Assembly: GCA_947499305.1 (NCBI GenBank)
Contig: CANMNN010000028.1
Coordinates: 1 to 58,991, forward strand
DNA length: 58,991 nt
Reading direction: 5' to 3'
From: an uncultured Arenicella sp.
Lineage (GTDB): Bacteria > Pseudomonadota > Gammaproteobacteria > Arenicellales > Arenicellaceae
Made by a program: the position numbers and the translations under genes. Within the stretch, counting starts at the first letter, position 1, and every line of letters starts with the position of its first letter. Of this stretch, positions 24,053 to 33,079 are shown piece by piece. The notes beneath the pieces were generated by a model, which saw only the letters and a program-made list of their open reading frames with translations, was not told the DNA's origin and ran no database searches.

Positions 24053-26227
24053 ATGGACATTTCTCATATCTTCAATGATCTAAACGATGCGCAACGCGAG
24101 GCTGTGGCCGCGCCGCCTTCACCATTACTGATTTTGGCTGGTGCGGGCAGCGGTAAAACGCGTGTTTTGACGTCGCGTATCGCCTATTTGGTCGAAGCTC
24201 ATAATGTGTCGCCTTTGTCGATTATGGCGGTGACCTTTACTAATAAAGCGAGTCGCGAGATGCGCTTGCGAATTGAAGACATTCTTGGCCTGCCAATGTC
24301 GGGCATGTGGATTGGCACCTTCCATAGTTTGGCTCATCGATTGTTGCGCTTGCATTATCAAGAAGCGAATCTGCCACAAGCGTTTCAGATATTAGACAGC
24401 GACGATCAGCTGCGCATGGTTAAGCGGAGCCTTAAAGAGCTCGCGTTAGACGAAGCCTATTGGCCGCCTAAGCAGTTGCAGTGGTACATCAACGGTCATA
24501 AAGAAGAAGGCCGCCGGCCTGCGCAAGTGCCGCAAGCGAATGATCCACAGCAGCGAACGATGTTGGCGGTTTACAGCCATTATGAAGATTTGTGTCAGCG
24601 ATTTGGTTTAATCGACTTTTCTGAGTTGCTGTTGCGCGCCTTCGAGTTACTCAAGAATAACGAGGTTCTCAGAGCACGTTACCAAGACCGCTTTCAGCAC
24701 GTATTGGTCGACGAATTCCAAGATACCAATTCAATTCAATATGGCTGGTTACGTTTACTGGTGCAAAAATCTCATTGCCTATTCGCGGTAGGCGATGACG
24801 ATCAAAGTATTTACGGTTGGCGTGGCGCTAAGGTTGAGAACATTTTACAGTTCGAGAAAGATTTTCCTGATACCAAGGTTGTTCGCCTTGAGCAGAACTA
24901 TCGCTCGACCACCAATATTCTAAATGCCGCCAATGCGGTTATTGAAAATAACGACACGCGTTTGGGTAAGAATTTATGGACCGCCGGCGAAGATGGCGAA
25001 CCAGTTAAGCTCTACACCGCGTATAACGAGCAAGATGAAGCCAAGTTTATTATCGATCAAATTCAGGCGTGGGTTGATGATGGTGGCTTACGAAGTGAAA
25101 CCGCGATCTTGTACCGCTCCAATGCCCAATCAAGAACCTTTGAAGAGCGTTTGTTAAATGTTGGCATGCCGTACAAAGTATACGGCGGCTTGCGCTTCTT
25201 CGAGCGCGCTGAAATTAAGGATGCGTTGGCGTATTTACGGCTGTGTGACAGTAACGATAATGACCCCTCTTTTGAGCGCGTGGTCAATACTCCGACACGC
25301 GGGATAGGCAATAAGACGATTGATATCGTTCGTGAATACGCTCGACAAAATCAGCTCTCAATGTGGGATGCCTCGAATCAACTCATTGCCAGTACTCAGC
25401 TCACTAGCCGCGCACAAACGGCGCTTGCTGGTTTTATAAACCTGATTCAAGAAATTCGGTCACAAATCATCGATCAAGATTTGTTTCAACAAATTGAAAT
25501 TATGTTGGATCTAAGTCAGTTGATCGAACACTTTAAAAAAGAGAAAGGCGAGAAAGGTGAAGCGCGGGTAGAAAACTTACAAGAGCTTGTGACCGCAGCA
25601 CGTGGTTATGAAATCGATGAAACCGAAGACGACTTGCCACCCCTATCCTCCTTTTTGGCGCATGCGTCGCTTGAAGCGGGCGAAGGTCAAGCGGAGGAAT
25701 GGGAAGATTGCGTGCAGCTGATGAGTTTACATACCGCTAAAGGTTTGGAGTTCCCACTGGTGTTTTTAACAGGACTTGAAGAAGGTTTGTTTCCGCATCA
25801 ACGTTCATTAGAAGAAGGCGCAGGCCGATTGGAAGAAGAGCGTAGGCTTTGCTATGTGGGTATGACACGCGCGATGAAGCAATTGTGGCTCACGTATGCT
25901 GAATCGCGCCGACTTTACGGCTCAGAAAAATACACAAGCCCTTCGCGCTTTCTAGGTGAGATACCCGATGAAATGATTCAAGCCGTTAGAGTGAAACCTG
26001 CGAATCACTATGTTGCACCGGTTCGTAAACATTCAGCTTGGGTAGACGACCAAAGCGCGCATGAGAGTGGCGTAGCCGTGGGCATGAATGTGCGCCACCC
26101 TAAGTTTGGAGATGGCACTGTTGTGAACTTAGAAGGTCATGGCGAGTATGCGCGCATCCAAATTAATTTTGATGATATTGGTAGCAAATGGCTGGTGTTA
26201 GCTTATGCTAACTTAACTCAACTCTGA
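24053..26227 (+). CDS. uvrD: DNA helicase II UvrD
   Basis: The 724-residue protein matches E. coli UvrD (720) along its length. It has the Q-motif region LNDAQREAV, Walker A AGAGSGKT (29-36), VDEFQDTN (motif II), DDDQSIYGWRGA (motif III), RLEQNYRS (motif IV), LHTAKGLEF (motif V) and YVGMTRA (motif VI), then the C-terminal Tudor-like domain beginning GMNVRHPKFGDGTVVN. It unwinds DNA 3' to 5' in nucleotide-excision and mismatch repair. It is the first chromosomal gene after the transposon; its ATG is 52 bp from the transposon end, so the native promoter may have been partly displaced. The coding sequence is complete. Confidence 0.97.
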   Translation: MDISHIFNDLNDAQREAVAAPPSPLLILAGAGSGKTRVLTSRIAYLVEAHNVSPLSIMAVTFTNKASREMRLRIEDILGLPMSGMWIGTFHSLAHRLLRLHYQEANLPQAFQILDSDDQLRMVKRSLKELALDEAYWPPKQLQWYINGHKEEGRRPAQVPQANDPQQRTMLAVYSHYEDLCQRFGLIDFSELLLRAFELLKNNEVLRARYQDRFQHVLVDEFQDTNSIQYGWLRLLVQKSHCLFAVGDDDQSIYGWRGAKVENILQFEKDFPDTKVVRLEQNYRSTTNILNAANAVIENNDTRLGKNLWTAGEDGEPVKLYTAYNEQDEAKFIIDQIQAWVDDGGLRSETAILYRSNAQSRTFEERLLNVGMPYKVYGGLRFFERAEIKDALAYLRLCDSNDNDPSFERVVNTPTRGIGNKTIDIVREYARQNQLSMWDASNQLIASTQLTSRAQTALAGFINLIQEIRSQIIDQDLFQQIEIMLDLSQLIEHFKKEKGEKGEARVENLQELVTAARGYEIDETEDDLPPLSSFLAHASLEAGEGQAEEWEDCVQLMSLHTAKGLEFPLVFLTGLEEGLFPHQRSLEEGAGRLEEERRLCYVGMTRAMKQLWLTYAESRRLYGSEKYTSPSRFLGEIPDEMIQAVRVKPANHYVAPVRKHSAWVDDQSAHESGVAVGMNVRHPKFGDGTVVNLEGHGEYARIQINFDDIGSKWLVLAYANLTQL

Positions 26228-26310
26228 ACGAGTCAAGCAATTCTGTAAAATATAGGTCAGTCAAAGCCAAGCTGGTAAAAAAGGCCGGTAAAACATAGGA
26301 GAAGCGCAAA

Positions 26311-26985
26311 ATGTCTAAATCAAAGTCGGGTAAAAGCGAATGCGTCATTCTACTGCATGGACTAGGGCGCACCCGTTACTCGCTCAACAAGCTCGCCTCC
26401 GAGCTCCGTTCTGACTACGATGTGATTAACGACACCTATCCTTCTCGCAAGCATACGATTGAGGAGCTTGCCAAAATCGCAGTTGGTGGCGCCCTGTCTA
26501 AGTGCTTGGATAATTACTCAAAAGTACATTTCGTGACTCACTCTTTGGGCGGCATATTGGTGCGTCAATATTTGAGTGAACACCATCTACCAAAGCTTGG
26601 TAATGTTGTGATGCTCGGGCCGCCAAATCAAGGCAGCGAGCTTGTCGACTTTTTTAATAAGAGCCCATTCTTAGAACGTCTTTTTGCTAATATAAATGGC
26701 CCTGCAGGTAAGCAATTAAGCACCGCCGCTGACAGTACGCCGAACGCCTTAGGTGACGTTGACTTTCCTCTTGGTGTTATTGCTGGAACACGTAATTTTA
26801 ATTTCGTGTACTCAAAAATAATGCCGAGCGAGTCGGATGGCAAAGTGACAGTATCTCGATCAAAGGTCAGTGGCATGAGCGACCATTTAGTATTGCCAGT
26901 TGATCATACTTTTATGATGCGTGACCGCCGAGTCATTAAGCAGATTAGAATCTTTCTAAGGCAAGGTCGATTTGACAGTGATTAG
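26311..26985 (+). CDS. Alpha/beta hydrolase (lipase/esterase-like)
   Basis: The 224-residue protein has an alpha/beta-hydrolase layout: the oxyanion segment VILLHGLGRTR (about 11-21), the nucleophile elbow THSLGG with the probable catalytic Ser near residue 78, and downstream Asp (SESDGKV) and His (PVDHTFMM) candidates. No signal peptide is visible, so it is probably cytoplasmic. The family (triacylglycerol lipase/EstA-like small hydrolases) acts on esters, but the substrate here is unknown. AGGAG lies about eleven bases before the ATG. It overlaps the next gene by a few bases, so the two are co-transcribed. Confidence 0.85.
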   Translation: MSKSKSGKSECVILLHGLGRTRYSLNKLASELRSDYDVINDTYPSRKHTIEELAKIAVGGALSKCLDNYSKVHFVTHSLGGILVRQYLSEHHLPKLGNVVMLGPPNQGSELVDFFNKSPFLERLFANINGPAGKQLSTAADSTPNALGDVDFPLGVIAGTRNFNFVYSKIMPSESDGKVTVSRSKVSGMSDHLVLPVDHTFMMRDRRVIKQIRIFLRQGRFDSD

Positions 26986-27511
26986 CGATCTCAGGGCACT
27001 AACGCTCGAAACTGAGCGTTTATCTATTCGACCAATTGGCGATTCGGATGTAAGCGCTATCTATCAAATTCATATTGATGATGAGGTGAACCGATACTTA
27101 CCCTACGAAACATGGCAGACATGGGACGATGCTAAGCATTGGTATGCGAAGATAATTCAACGACGAGCTGATCAAGAAGCTGAACAATTTGTGATCATTC
27201 GTAGAGACGATCAGCAGCTTGTTGGCACTATTATTGTTTTTGGGTTTAAAAAAAACGATAAAAGCTGTGAATTCGGATATGTACTAAATCGTGATTATTG
27301 GCGGCATGGCTATATGCTTGAGGCAACACGGGCGTTGCTTACCAGTTTGCTATCAATGAACGAACTTGGCTCGGTGCGAGCGGTAGTTGATGGCGAAAAT
27401 AGTGCCTCCTTGGCCTTGTTATCGAAACTGGGATTTGCCATTACCGCGAGGCTCAAAGAAGAGAAGTCTGGCAATAAAGAAACCTGTTATCTGCGTATTG
27501 ATAGTTATTAA
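26978..27511 (+). CDS. GNAT family N-acetyltransferase (RimJ/RimL-like)
   Basis: The protein has about 177 residues from GTG 26978 (a TTG at 26972 is also possible). It starts with LETERLSIRPIGDSD, typical of RimJ/RimL-type GNAT enzymes, has the VGTIIVFGF strand and a C-terminal LALLSKLGF block that ends the acetyl-CoA fold. These enzymes acetylate amino groups of proteins or small molecules. The usual R/Q-x-x-G-x-G/A loop is represented by NRDYWRHGYMLEA. The start overlaps the hydrolase stop, so translation is coupled. The acceptor cannot be read from sequence. Confidence 0.87.
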   Translation: MISDLRALTLETERLSIRPIGDSDVSAIYQIHIDDEVNRYLPYETWQTWDDAKHWYAKIIQRRADQEAEQFVIIRRDDQQLVGTIIVFGFKKNDKSCEFGYVLNRDYWRHGYMLEATRALLTSLLSMNELGSVRAVVDGENSASLALLSKLGFAITARLKEEKSGNKETCYLRIDSY

Positions 27512-27684
27512 GCTATTAATAGATAGGTTTTTCGACGATAGTGAACTTGAAAGAATTAGCGCAAAGTGGCGGATAAAAGGTCTGTTGTCGAGCCGACGCC
27601 TCGATCATATTAACAGTAACGAAAACATACAGTGCTCAAAATAGTGAGAGTCAAAGCAGAGTTGATCAAGTTTGCGGCAGGTGA

Positions 27685-28326
27685 CTAAGCAAGCTGATCC
27701 AGCATCGGGAAACGGCTATCACTTTTTCTCTTCATCACAGAATCGGGTTCGGCGATGCTGTAAATGTGTTTGATACCATGCCGAGCAGCCGATTCCAATA
27801 CGGCTTCACTATCATCAATAAACAATGTTCGCGCCGGGTCGAAAGGCTTGAGTTTATGAAGTCTATGCCAAAATTCAGCGTCCTCTTTAGGATGATCCAG
27901 CTCATGAGAGCACAATAGTTGGTCGAAGTACTGGTCGATATTGGTTTTTAAGATTTTCAGCTCTAAAACCTTGCGATGCGCATTGGTGATCATGCGCACG
28001 TCATTACACTCTTGCTGGCAGCGTTTCAGAAAGGTTTCAGCCGTAGGTCGCCAGCCAATTTTATGTGCAACTTGGCCCTTCAGATGCATAATGTCTAAGC
28101 CGAGCGCATCACTCCAAAAATTCACGCAGTACCAATTCAGAGTTCCCGCATGTTGGTTCAGCATATCCATCAGTTTGGCTTTCGCTTCTTCTACCATAAA
28201 GCCGTTACGGGTTGCCCATACGCTCGGCATGTACTCAAGCCAAAAATAGCTATCAAAATGAAGATCAAGCAGTGTGCCGTCCATATCTAACAGCACGGTA
28301 TCTATATTTTGCCAATCGAATTGCAT
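27685..28326 (-). CDS. yrfG: HAD-family GMP/IMP nucleotidase YrfG-like
   Basis: The start is ATG 28326 (MQFDWQNIDTVLLDMDGT), giving 213 residues; the open frame upstream to 28425 runs into dapF and its promoter and is unlikely. Motif I is DMDGT, motif II lies in ITNAHR and motif III/IV is FIDDSEAVLESA. Similarity to E. coli YrfG is good throughout (LLDLHFDSYFW, TLNWYC, HPKEDAEFW). YrfG dephosphorylates GMP and IMP. The gene diverges from dapF with only 37 bp between the start codons. A TATAAT lies 7 bases before the ATG, which suggests a leaderless or nearly leaderless mRNA. Confidence 0.9.
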   Translation of the reverse strand: MQFDWQNIDTVLLDMDGTLLDLHFDSYFWLEYMPSVWATRNGFMVEEAKAKLMDMLNQHAGTLNWYCVNFWSDALGLDIMHLKGQVAHKIGWRPTAETFLKRCQQECNDVRMITNAHRKVLELKILKTNIDQYFDQLLCSHELDHPKEDAEFWHRLHKLKPFDPARTLFIDDSEAVLESAARHGIKHIYSIAEPDSVMKRKSDSRFPMLDQLA

Positions 28327-28333
28327 GCGAGCG

Positions 28334-28339
28334 ATTATA
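28334..28339 (-). promoter_or_regulatory. -10 box of the yrfG-like gene
   Basis: TATAAT on the minus strand, 7 bases before ATG 28326. Start of transcription about 7 bases downstream would fall on the start codon. No strong -35 is seen. Confidence 0.45.
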
Positions 28340-28363
28340 CCCAATCTGTGCTTAAATACGCTT

Positions 28364-29197
28364 ATGGAATTACAGTTTACAAAAATGCATGGCCTAGGTA
28401 ACGACTTCGTGGTGCTTGACTTCACCGAGCAAGTGATAGAGCTTAGTCAAGCCCAAGCTGCGCGTATCGCCGACCGCCATTTTGGCGTTGGGTGTGATCA
28501 AATTTTGATTGTCGAGCGCTCTGAAAAGCCTGGCGTTGATTTTAGATATCGCATTCTCAACGCCGATGGCAGCGAAGTTGGTCAGTGTGGCAACGGCGCG
28601 CGTTGCTTCGTGCGTTATGTTCACGAGAAGGGCTTGTCGGTTAAAAACCCCATTACGGTTGAGACTCTAACAGGGCAGATGACCTTAAGTGAAGATCTTA
28701 ATACAAACCTCGTTACCGTCGACATGGGGGCACCACGCTTTGAACCGGTCGATATTCCTCTGAACGTCGATCAGCGCTCGACTCTTTACAATCTTGAGCA
28801 TCGGGGCGAGCAACTTGAGTTTTCTGCGCTATCAATGGGTAATCCGCACGCGGTGTTGTTAGTTAATGACGTAGGCACCGCCCCGGTATCAGAACTCGGC
28901 GCGGCATTAGAACCTCATGACATATTCCCAGAGAGAGCCAACATTGGTTTTATGCAAATCAATAGCCGCAGCGATATCAATCTGCGGGTATTCGAACGCG
29001 GCTCGGGCGAGACCATCGCGTGTGGCTCGGGCACCTGTGCCGCGGTGGTCGCGGGAATACAACTGGGCAAGCTCGATAACAAAGTAGTCGCCCATTTAAC
29101 GGGTGGCGATCTAACAATTGAATGGGCTGGTGAGGGCAAGAGTGTAATGATGACCGGCCCTGCTGAAACGTCATTCGAAGGCACTCTAACTTTATAG
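28364..29197 (+). CDS. dapF: Diaminopimelate epimerase
   Basis: The start ATG 28364 gives MELQFTKMHGLGNDFVV, the standard N-terminus; the longer open frame to 28274 is not needed. The 277-residue enzyme has the two catalytic cysteines in GQCGNGAR (C75) and ACGSGTC (about C220). It converts LL-diaminopimelate to the meso form for lysine and peptidoglycan synthesis in the cytoplasm. The following DUF484 gene starts within 8 bp, and xerC follows, an arrangement common in gammaproteobacteria. Confidence 0.97.
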   Translation: MELQFTKMHGLGNDFVVLDFTEQVIELSQAQAARIADRHFGVGCDQILIVERSEKPGVDFRYRILNADGSEVGQCGNGARCFVRYVHEKGLSVKNPITVETLTGQMTLSEDLNTNLVTVDMGAPRFEPVDIPLNVDQRSTLYNLEHRGEQLEFSALSMGNPHAVLLVNDVGTAPVSELGAALEPHDIFPERANIGFMQINSRSDINLRVFERGSGETIACGSGTCAAVVAGIQLGKLDNKVVAHLTGGDLTIEWAGEGKSVMMTGPAETSFEGTLTL

Positions 29198-29204
29198 ATT
29201 GAAT

Positions 29205-29927
29205 ATGAATAACGATCTCGATAGTAACCTTGGTAACAGTCTTAATAGCAATGACTCGAATAATTCCGAACCCCAGACTGTATTTAGCAAAACCGATTTA
29301 GTCGGCTTTCTGGAGAAAAACCCCAATATATTTCAACAGTATCCGGAACTATTGGAGCTGATTAGCTTGTCCGATAGTCGAGGTACCGCATCTTTACTCG
29401 AGCGCCAAGTTGCGATGATGAAAGAGCGCCTGAGCGAGCATAAGAATCAACAATCGCAGTTCATGCAAGTTGCGCGCGAGAACGAGCAAATCAGTGACAG
29501 TTTTACGCATGTTATCTGCCAGATGATCGGCTTTACTAACTTGTCGCAATTTGCCACTGAATTCCCGACAGAGCTGCGCAAAACTTTTAAGATCGATGAG
29601 GTGTCGTTTAAAACTGTGCAGGCCGCGTCACGGCGTCAGGGTGATAGCGAGGCCTACGACGATGCGATTCGCCGCATGCTGAACAATCGCGCGGTCTGCG
29701 ATAATCGCTGGCCGAGCAATATAATGAATTTGTTTTTTAGTAGTAGCATTAATTCCGCAGCATTAATTCCGATGCGTTCGTTACAGAGTGAAGAGCCGCT
29801 AGGGGTTCTTGCCTTAGGCTCACAAGATCCGGAACGCTACACCAACGATTTAGGTACTGCGCATTTAGACCGGCTTGGTTTGATGTCGGGCCTCTGCCTT
29901 GCTCGTTTACAACCGGGCTCGGTGTAA
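29205..29927 (+). CDS. DUF484 family protein
   Basis: The protein has 240 residues from ATG 29205 (TTG 29199 is an alternative). It has the DUF484 pattern: FLEKNPNIFQQYPELLELISL near the N-terminus, LLERQVAMMKERL forming a short coiled coil, then a GAF-like domain ending PLGVLALGSQDPERYTNDLG. The function is not established. It is almost always found between dapF and xerC, as here. The N-terminal 25 residues are Asn/Asp/Ser-rich and probably disordered. Confidence 0.92.
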   Translation: MNNDLDSNLGNSLNSNDSNNSEPQTVFSKTDLVGFLEKNPNIFQQYPELLELISLSDSRGTASLLERQVAMMKERLSEHKNQQSQFMQVARENEQISDSFTHVICQMIGFTNLSQFATEFPTELRKTFKIDEVSFKTVQAASRRQGDSEAYDDAIRRMLNNRAVCDNRWPSNIMNLFFSSSINSAALIPMRSLQSEEPLGVLALGSQDPERYTNDLGTAHLDRLGLMSGLCLARLQPGSV

Positions 29928-29939
29928 AAACTCATCAAC

Positions 29940-30845
29940 ATGAGTGCTAGCGCCCAAGATTACATTGACTCGTATCTCGAAGTGTTGAGTGTAGAGCGCC
30001 GCTTATCTCAACACACTATTAAGGCGTATCGACGCGACTTCAAAAAGCTCACTGATTTTTGTGATCAACGCGGCCTGATGCTATGGCAAGGTCTTTCGAA
30101 TCATATCGCCCGACTGTTCTCGGCAAGTCTGAATGCCAAGGGTATGCACGCTAAAAGCATCCAGCGAATTTTATCGGCCTGTCGTGGTTTGAGTGCGTTT
30201 TTGATTCAACAAGGGCAACTTGAGGCCAACCCATTTGATGACGTTCGTGCGCCTAAATCAGAAAAGCGATTGCCCAAAACCTTGAATGTTGATCAAGTCA
30301 CTTCCTTGGTCGAGATCGATTTGAACGACCCCTTAAGCTATCGTGATAAAGCTATTTTAGAATTGTTCTATTCCTCTGGTTTGCGCTTAGCAGAACTTTG
30401 TTCGCTGGATTTAAACGACTTAGAGTTGCCTGAGCAGCGCTTGAGGGTAACCGGAAAAGGCAATAAAACTCGCGAACTACCTATAGGCAGGCAAGCCGAT
30501 AAGGCAATTCGTAATTGGCTGATTCAACGAAACGCTCTGCCGGTTAAAGACTTTCAAGCCTTGTTTATTTCAAAGCACGGTAATCGCATCAGCCTAAGAA
30601 ATATTCAGGCGCGCGTGAAATTTTGGGCGGCTAAGCAAGGCATTGAAATATCAGTAAGCCCACATATGTTGCGGCACTCTTTTGCTAGTCATCTACTCGA
30701 ATCAAGCGGTGAATTGCGTGCGGTGCAAGAATTGCTCGGTCACGCAAATATCAGTACCACACAAATTTATACACACCTAGATTTCCAGCATTTAGCTCAA
30801 GTTTATGATGACGCGCATCCGCGAGCTAAAAAAGGCAATAAATAG
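29940..30845 (+). CDS. xerC: Tyrosine recombinase XerC
   Basis: The 301-residue protein has a SAM-like N-terminal DNA-binding domain (YLEVLSVERRLSQHTIKAYRRD) and the catalytic set of tyrosine recombinases: Arg149 in GLRLAEL, HMLR with His242 and Arg245, His268 in LLGHANIS and nucleophile Tyr277 in IYTHLD. With XerD it resolves chromosome dimers at dif. Its place after dapF and DUF484 supports XerC rather than XerD. It begins 13 bp after the DUF484 stop. Confidence 0.96.
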   Translation: MSASAQDYIDSYLEVLSVERRLSQHTIKAYRRDFKKLTDFCDQRGLMLWQGLSNHIARLFSASLNAKGMHAKSIQRILSACRGLSAFLIQQGQLEANPFDDVRAPKSEKRLPKTLNVDQVTSLVEIDLNDPLSYRDKAILELFYSSGLRLAELCSLDLNDLELPEQRLRVTGKGNKTRELPIGRQADKAIRNWLIQRNALPVKDFQALFISKHGNRISLRNIQARVKFWAAKQGIEISVSPHMLRHSFASHLLESSGELRAVQELLGHANISTTQIYTHLDFQHLAQVYDDAHPRAKKGNK

Positions 30846-30860
30846 CGGGATTGTTCGTTT

Positions 30861-32027
30861 ATGAAGCAATATACAAATATCGCAAAAAGCCTGCATTGGT
30901 TGGTTGCGGGCTTAATTATTAGTCAGTACGGACTTGCTGAATTGGCAGAAAAAGCCAAGGAGAATGATCAAATTCTTGATCAGTTAGCATTATTGGCAAA
31001 TCATAAATCCATCGGCATAACTATCTTGGTTCTTGCACTTATTCGTTTGGTGTATCGATTTAAAAACCCAGCACCAGCATTGCCCTCCTCGATGAGCGCA
31101 TTGCAGGTTCAAGCGTCAAAGGCATCACACTTTCTTCTGTATGGTTTTTTGTTTGCCTTGCCGATTACTGGCTGGTTAATGTCGTCGGCCAAGTCGTATT
31201 CGGTGAGTTATTTCAATCTTCTGGCCTTGCCCGACTTTATCGCGCCTAATGAACGTTTGGCCGAGCAGTTACAAGCGGCTCATTATTATCTTGGTGAGGC
31301 ATTATTCTATATCGCTTTGCTGCATGTGGCCGCGGCGTTAAAGCACCACTTTTTGGATAAGGATGATGTGCTTAAAAAAATGTCCAGCAAGCTTGCTTAT
31401 GCGGTCTTTGCTTTAGCTAGTGTTGCTGTGATTCTAGGTTTTGGGCGTTTGTTTAACTCAGCACCACTTGAGGCTCCTGCTGCGTCTACCCAAAGCGCGC
31501 AATCCGATGTCTCTGAATTTCGCCTTAGTGCACTTGATCAATGGGATATCGATTATGAGCAGAGCTCGATAAAGTTCATTGGAGACCAAGCAGGCGCACC
31601 ATTTGAAGGCGAGTGGCAACAATGGACGGCGGCAATTCAATTTGATAGTGGCAATCTCGAAGAGTCACGGTTTGACGTGACAATTGATCTCACTTCTGGT
31701 TTTTCAAATGACCAAGAGCGTGACGATACAATTCGATCAGAGGAGTTTTTTGATGTGGAGCAATTTCCCTCGGCGACTTATCAGGCCGATGACTTTTCAG
31801 TCAGCGACAATGGGTTTGTGGGTCAGGGTAAACTATCAATCAAAGGCATTGCCGCTAATGTCCCTCTTGAGTTTACGGTAACGAATTCCGAGCAGGGCCG
31901 CCAGTTACTCATTGGTAAAGCCGAGCTAGATCGTTTTACTTGGAATGTCGGTACAGGGCAATGGCTGGATACCACTTGGGTCGGTCAACAAGTTTTTGTT
32001 GAAGTGCGCGTTGAGACAAAGCCCTGA
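30861..32027 (+). CDS. Cytochrome b561 - YceI fusion protein
   Basis: The 388-residue protein joins two domains. Residues 1-200 are a four-helix cytochrome b561, with haem-ligand candidates in KSLHWLVAG, NHKSIG, ASHFLLYG and LLHVAAALKHH. A fifth hydrophobic stretch (about 180-195) leads into a YceI-like lipocalin domain (about 225-388: IKFIGDQAGAPFEGEW, RDDTIRSEEFFDVEQFPSATY, RFTWNVG). YceI proteins bind long isoprenoids such as octaprenyl compounds in the periplasm, and b561 handles electrons with quinones. In other bacteria the two genes are often neighbours; here they are fused. The gene follows xerC by 15 bp. Confidence 0.9.
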   Translation: MKQYTNIAKSLHWLVAGLIISQYGLAELAEKAKENDQILDQLALLANHKSIGITILVLALIRLVYRFKNPAPALPSSMSALQVQASKASHFLLYGFLFALPITGWLMSSAKSYSVSYFNLLALPDFIAPNERLAEQLQAAHYYLGEALFYIALLHVAAALKHHFLDKDDVLKKMSSKLAYAVFALASVAVILGFGRLFNSAPLEAPAASTQSAQSDVSEFRLSALDQWDIDYEQSSIKFIGDQAGAPFEGEWQQWTAAIQFDSGNLEESRFDVTIDLTSGFSNDQERDDTIRSEEFFDVEQFPSATYQADDFSVSDNGFVGQGKLSIKGIAANVPLEFTVTNSEQGRQLLIGKAELDRFTWNVGTGQWLDTTWVGQQVFVEVRVETKP

Positions 32028-32087
32028 GCGTTGTGAGTTGTTACGAACAAAATTGAACTGTCAAAATAGGCCGTCACCGAGATTACT

Positions 32088-32342
32088 ATGAGCATTGAAT
32101 TACTTGCCAATATTATTGGCTTAATCGGCACAGCTTTGGTTGTCGGCACTTACTTCTTAATGCAGTTAAATAAGCTCGACCCTAAAGGTCTGCGTTTTAA
32201 TTTACTGAATTTATGCGGAGCCACGTTTCTACTGATTAGTTTGTTGGTGCACTTTAATCTTGCCAGTTTTATAATCGAGGTATTCTGGATCGCTGCGTCG
32301 CTTATCGGTATCTATAATTACTGGCGCAGCAAGCGGGCGTAG
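32088..32342 (+). CDS. Small CBU_0592-like membrane protein
   Basis: The 84-residue protein has three hydrophobic segments (IIGLIGTALVVGTYFLMQL, FNLLNLCGATFLLISLLVHF, IIEVFWIAASLIGIYNYW). The pattern is that of the CBU_0592 membrane domain found in small integral membrane proteins of unknown role. It is in the inner membrane. It follows the b561-YceI gene by 60 bp and could share its transcript. Confidence 0.8.
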   Translation: MSIELLANIIGLIGTALVVGTYFLMQLNKLDPKGLRFNLLNLCGATFLLISLLVHFNLASFIIEVFWIAASLIGIYNYWRSKRA

Positions 32343-32355
32343 GGAGCCCCACTCC

Positions 32356-33021
32356 TCAAAATCGAGGCAGAACCGCGAGATCAAGCCCGCCGTCTCTAAG
32401 GGTCACATCACTGACCGATAAATATTTGATTGGTAGTACTTTCTCATTGGCTTGCTCGACTTTGGCGCCGAGCTGTCTCAGTGAGCTGTTAGAGATTGGT
32501 ATCGCCCCAACTTTGATATGAAAGTCATCTTTGATCGCGATGCCGCCATTTCGTGCAATCGGCGTTCCATAAACGGTCACGGCAACTTTCGAGTCTTTTA
32601 AAAAGAAGAAAAACTTATCAAATTTTTCCACTGCTTTACGCGCTTTGGGTTCGACTTTTTCCAGCTTGTCCAGATTAATAATTGCGCTGATCTCGATCTC
32701 ATCTTCGTGTAGAAACGCTTTTACAGCATCGCTTACAGCGAGCAATTTCTGACCGTCTTCGTTTGATTTCAAACTGACTAGCATGATGGCGTTGAACTCA
32801 GTCTCATCAAAGCTGACTTTTCCGTTTAATACCTGTCCCACTTTATCGCCTAAGAATCGCGACACCCCTTTTTTCTTGATTGACTCACTTAAAGCTTCGG
32901 CTGCTTTATCTTCTTGCGAAACGTCGTCCTCGAACCACGTTGGTAGGCTTTGCGCTGAGTACCATGCGTACCCGGCAACGGCGGCAACAATAAGAATTAA
33001 GAATGCGAAAAATCTGAACAT
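32356..33021 (-). CDS. Hypothetical membrane-anchored protein
   Basis: The family is not recognised. The 221-residue protein starts with an uncleaved hydrophobic anchor (FFAFLILIVAAVAGYAWY) and the rest should lie in the periplasm. It has a Lys/Glu-rich middle (KAAEALSESIKKKGVSRFLG) and a C-terminal region of alternating strands (AVTVYGTPIARNGGIAI, LSVSDVTLRDGGLDLAVL), reminiscent of lipid-binding or AsmA-like beta structure but not assignable. It converges on the small membrane protein gene with 13 bp between the stops. Confidence 0.75.
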   Translation of the reverse strand: MFRFFAFLILIVAAVAGYAWYSAQSLPTWFEDDVSQEDKAAEALSESIKKKGVSRFLGDKVGQVLNGKVSFDETEFNAIMLVSLKSNEDGQKLLAVSDAVKAFLHEDEIEISAIINLDKLEKVEPKARKAVEKFDKFFFFLKDSKVAVTVYGTPIARNGGIAIKDDFHIKVGAIPISNSSLRQLGAKVEQANEKVLPIKYLSVSDVTLRDGGLDLAVLPRF

Positions 33022-33079
33022 AGGAATGTATCTCTGATAGCGAATGAATTAGGCCTAGGCCTTTAGCCCATTTAAACCT

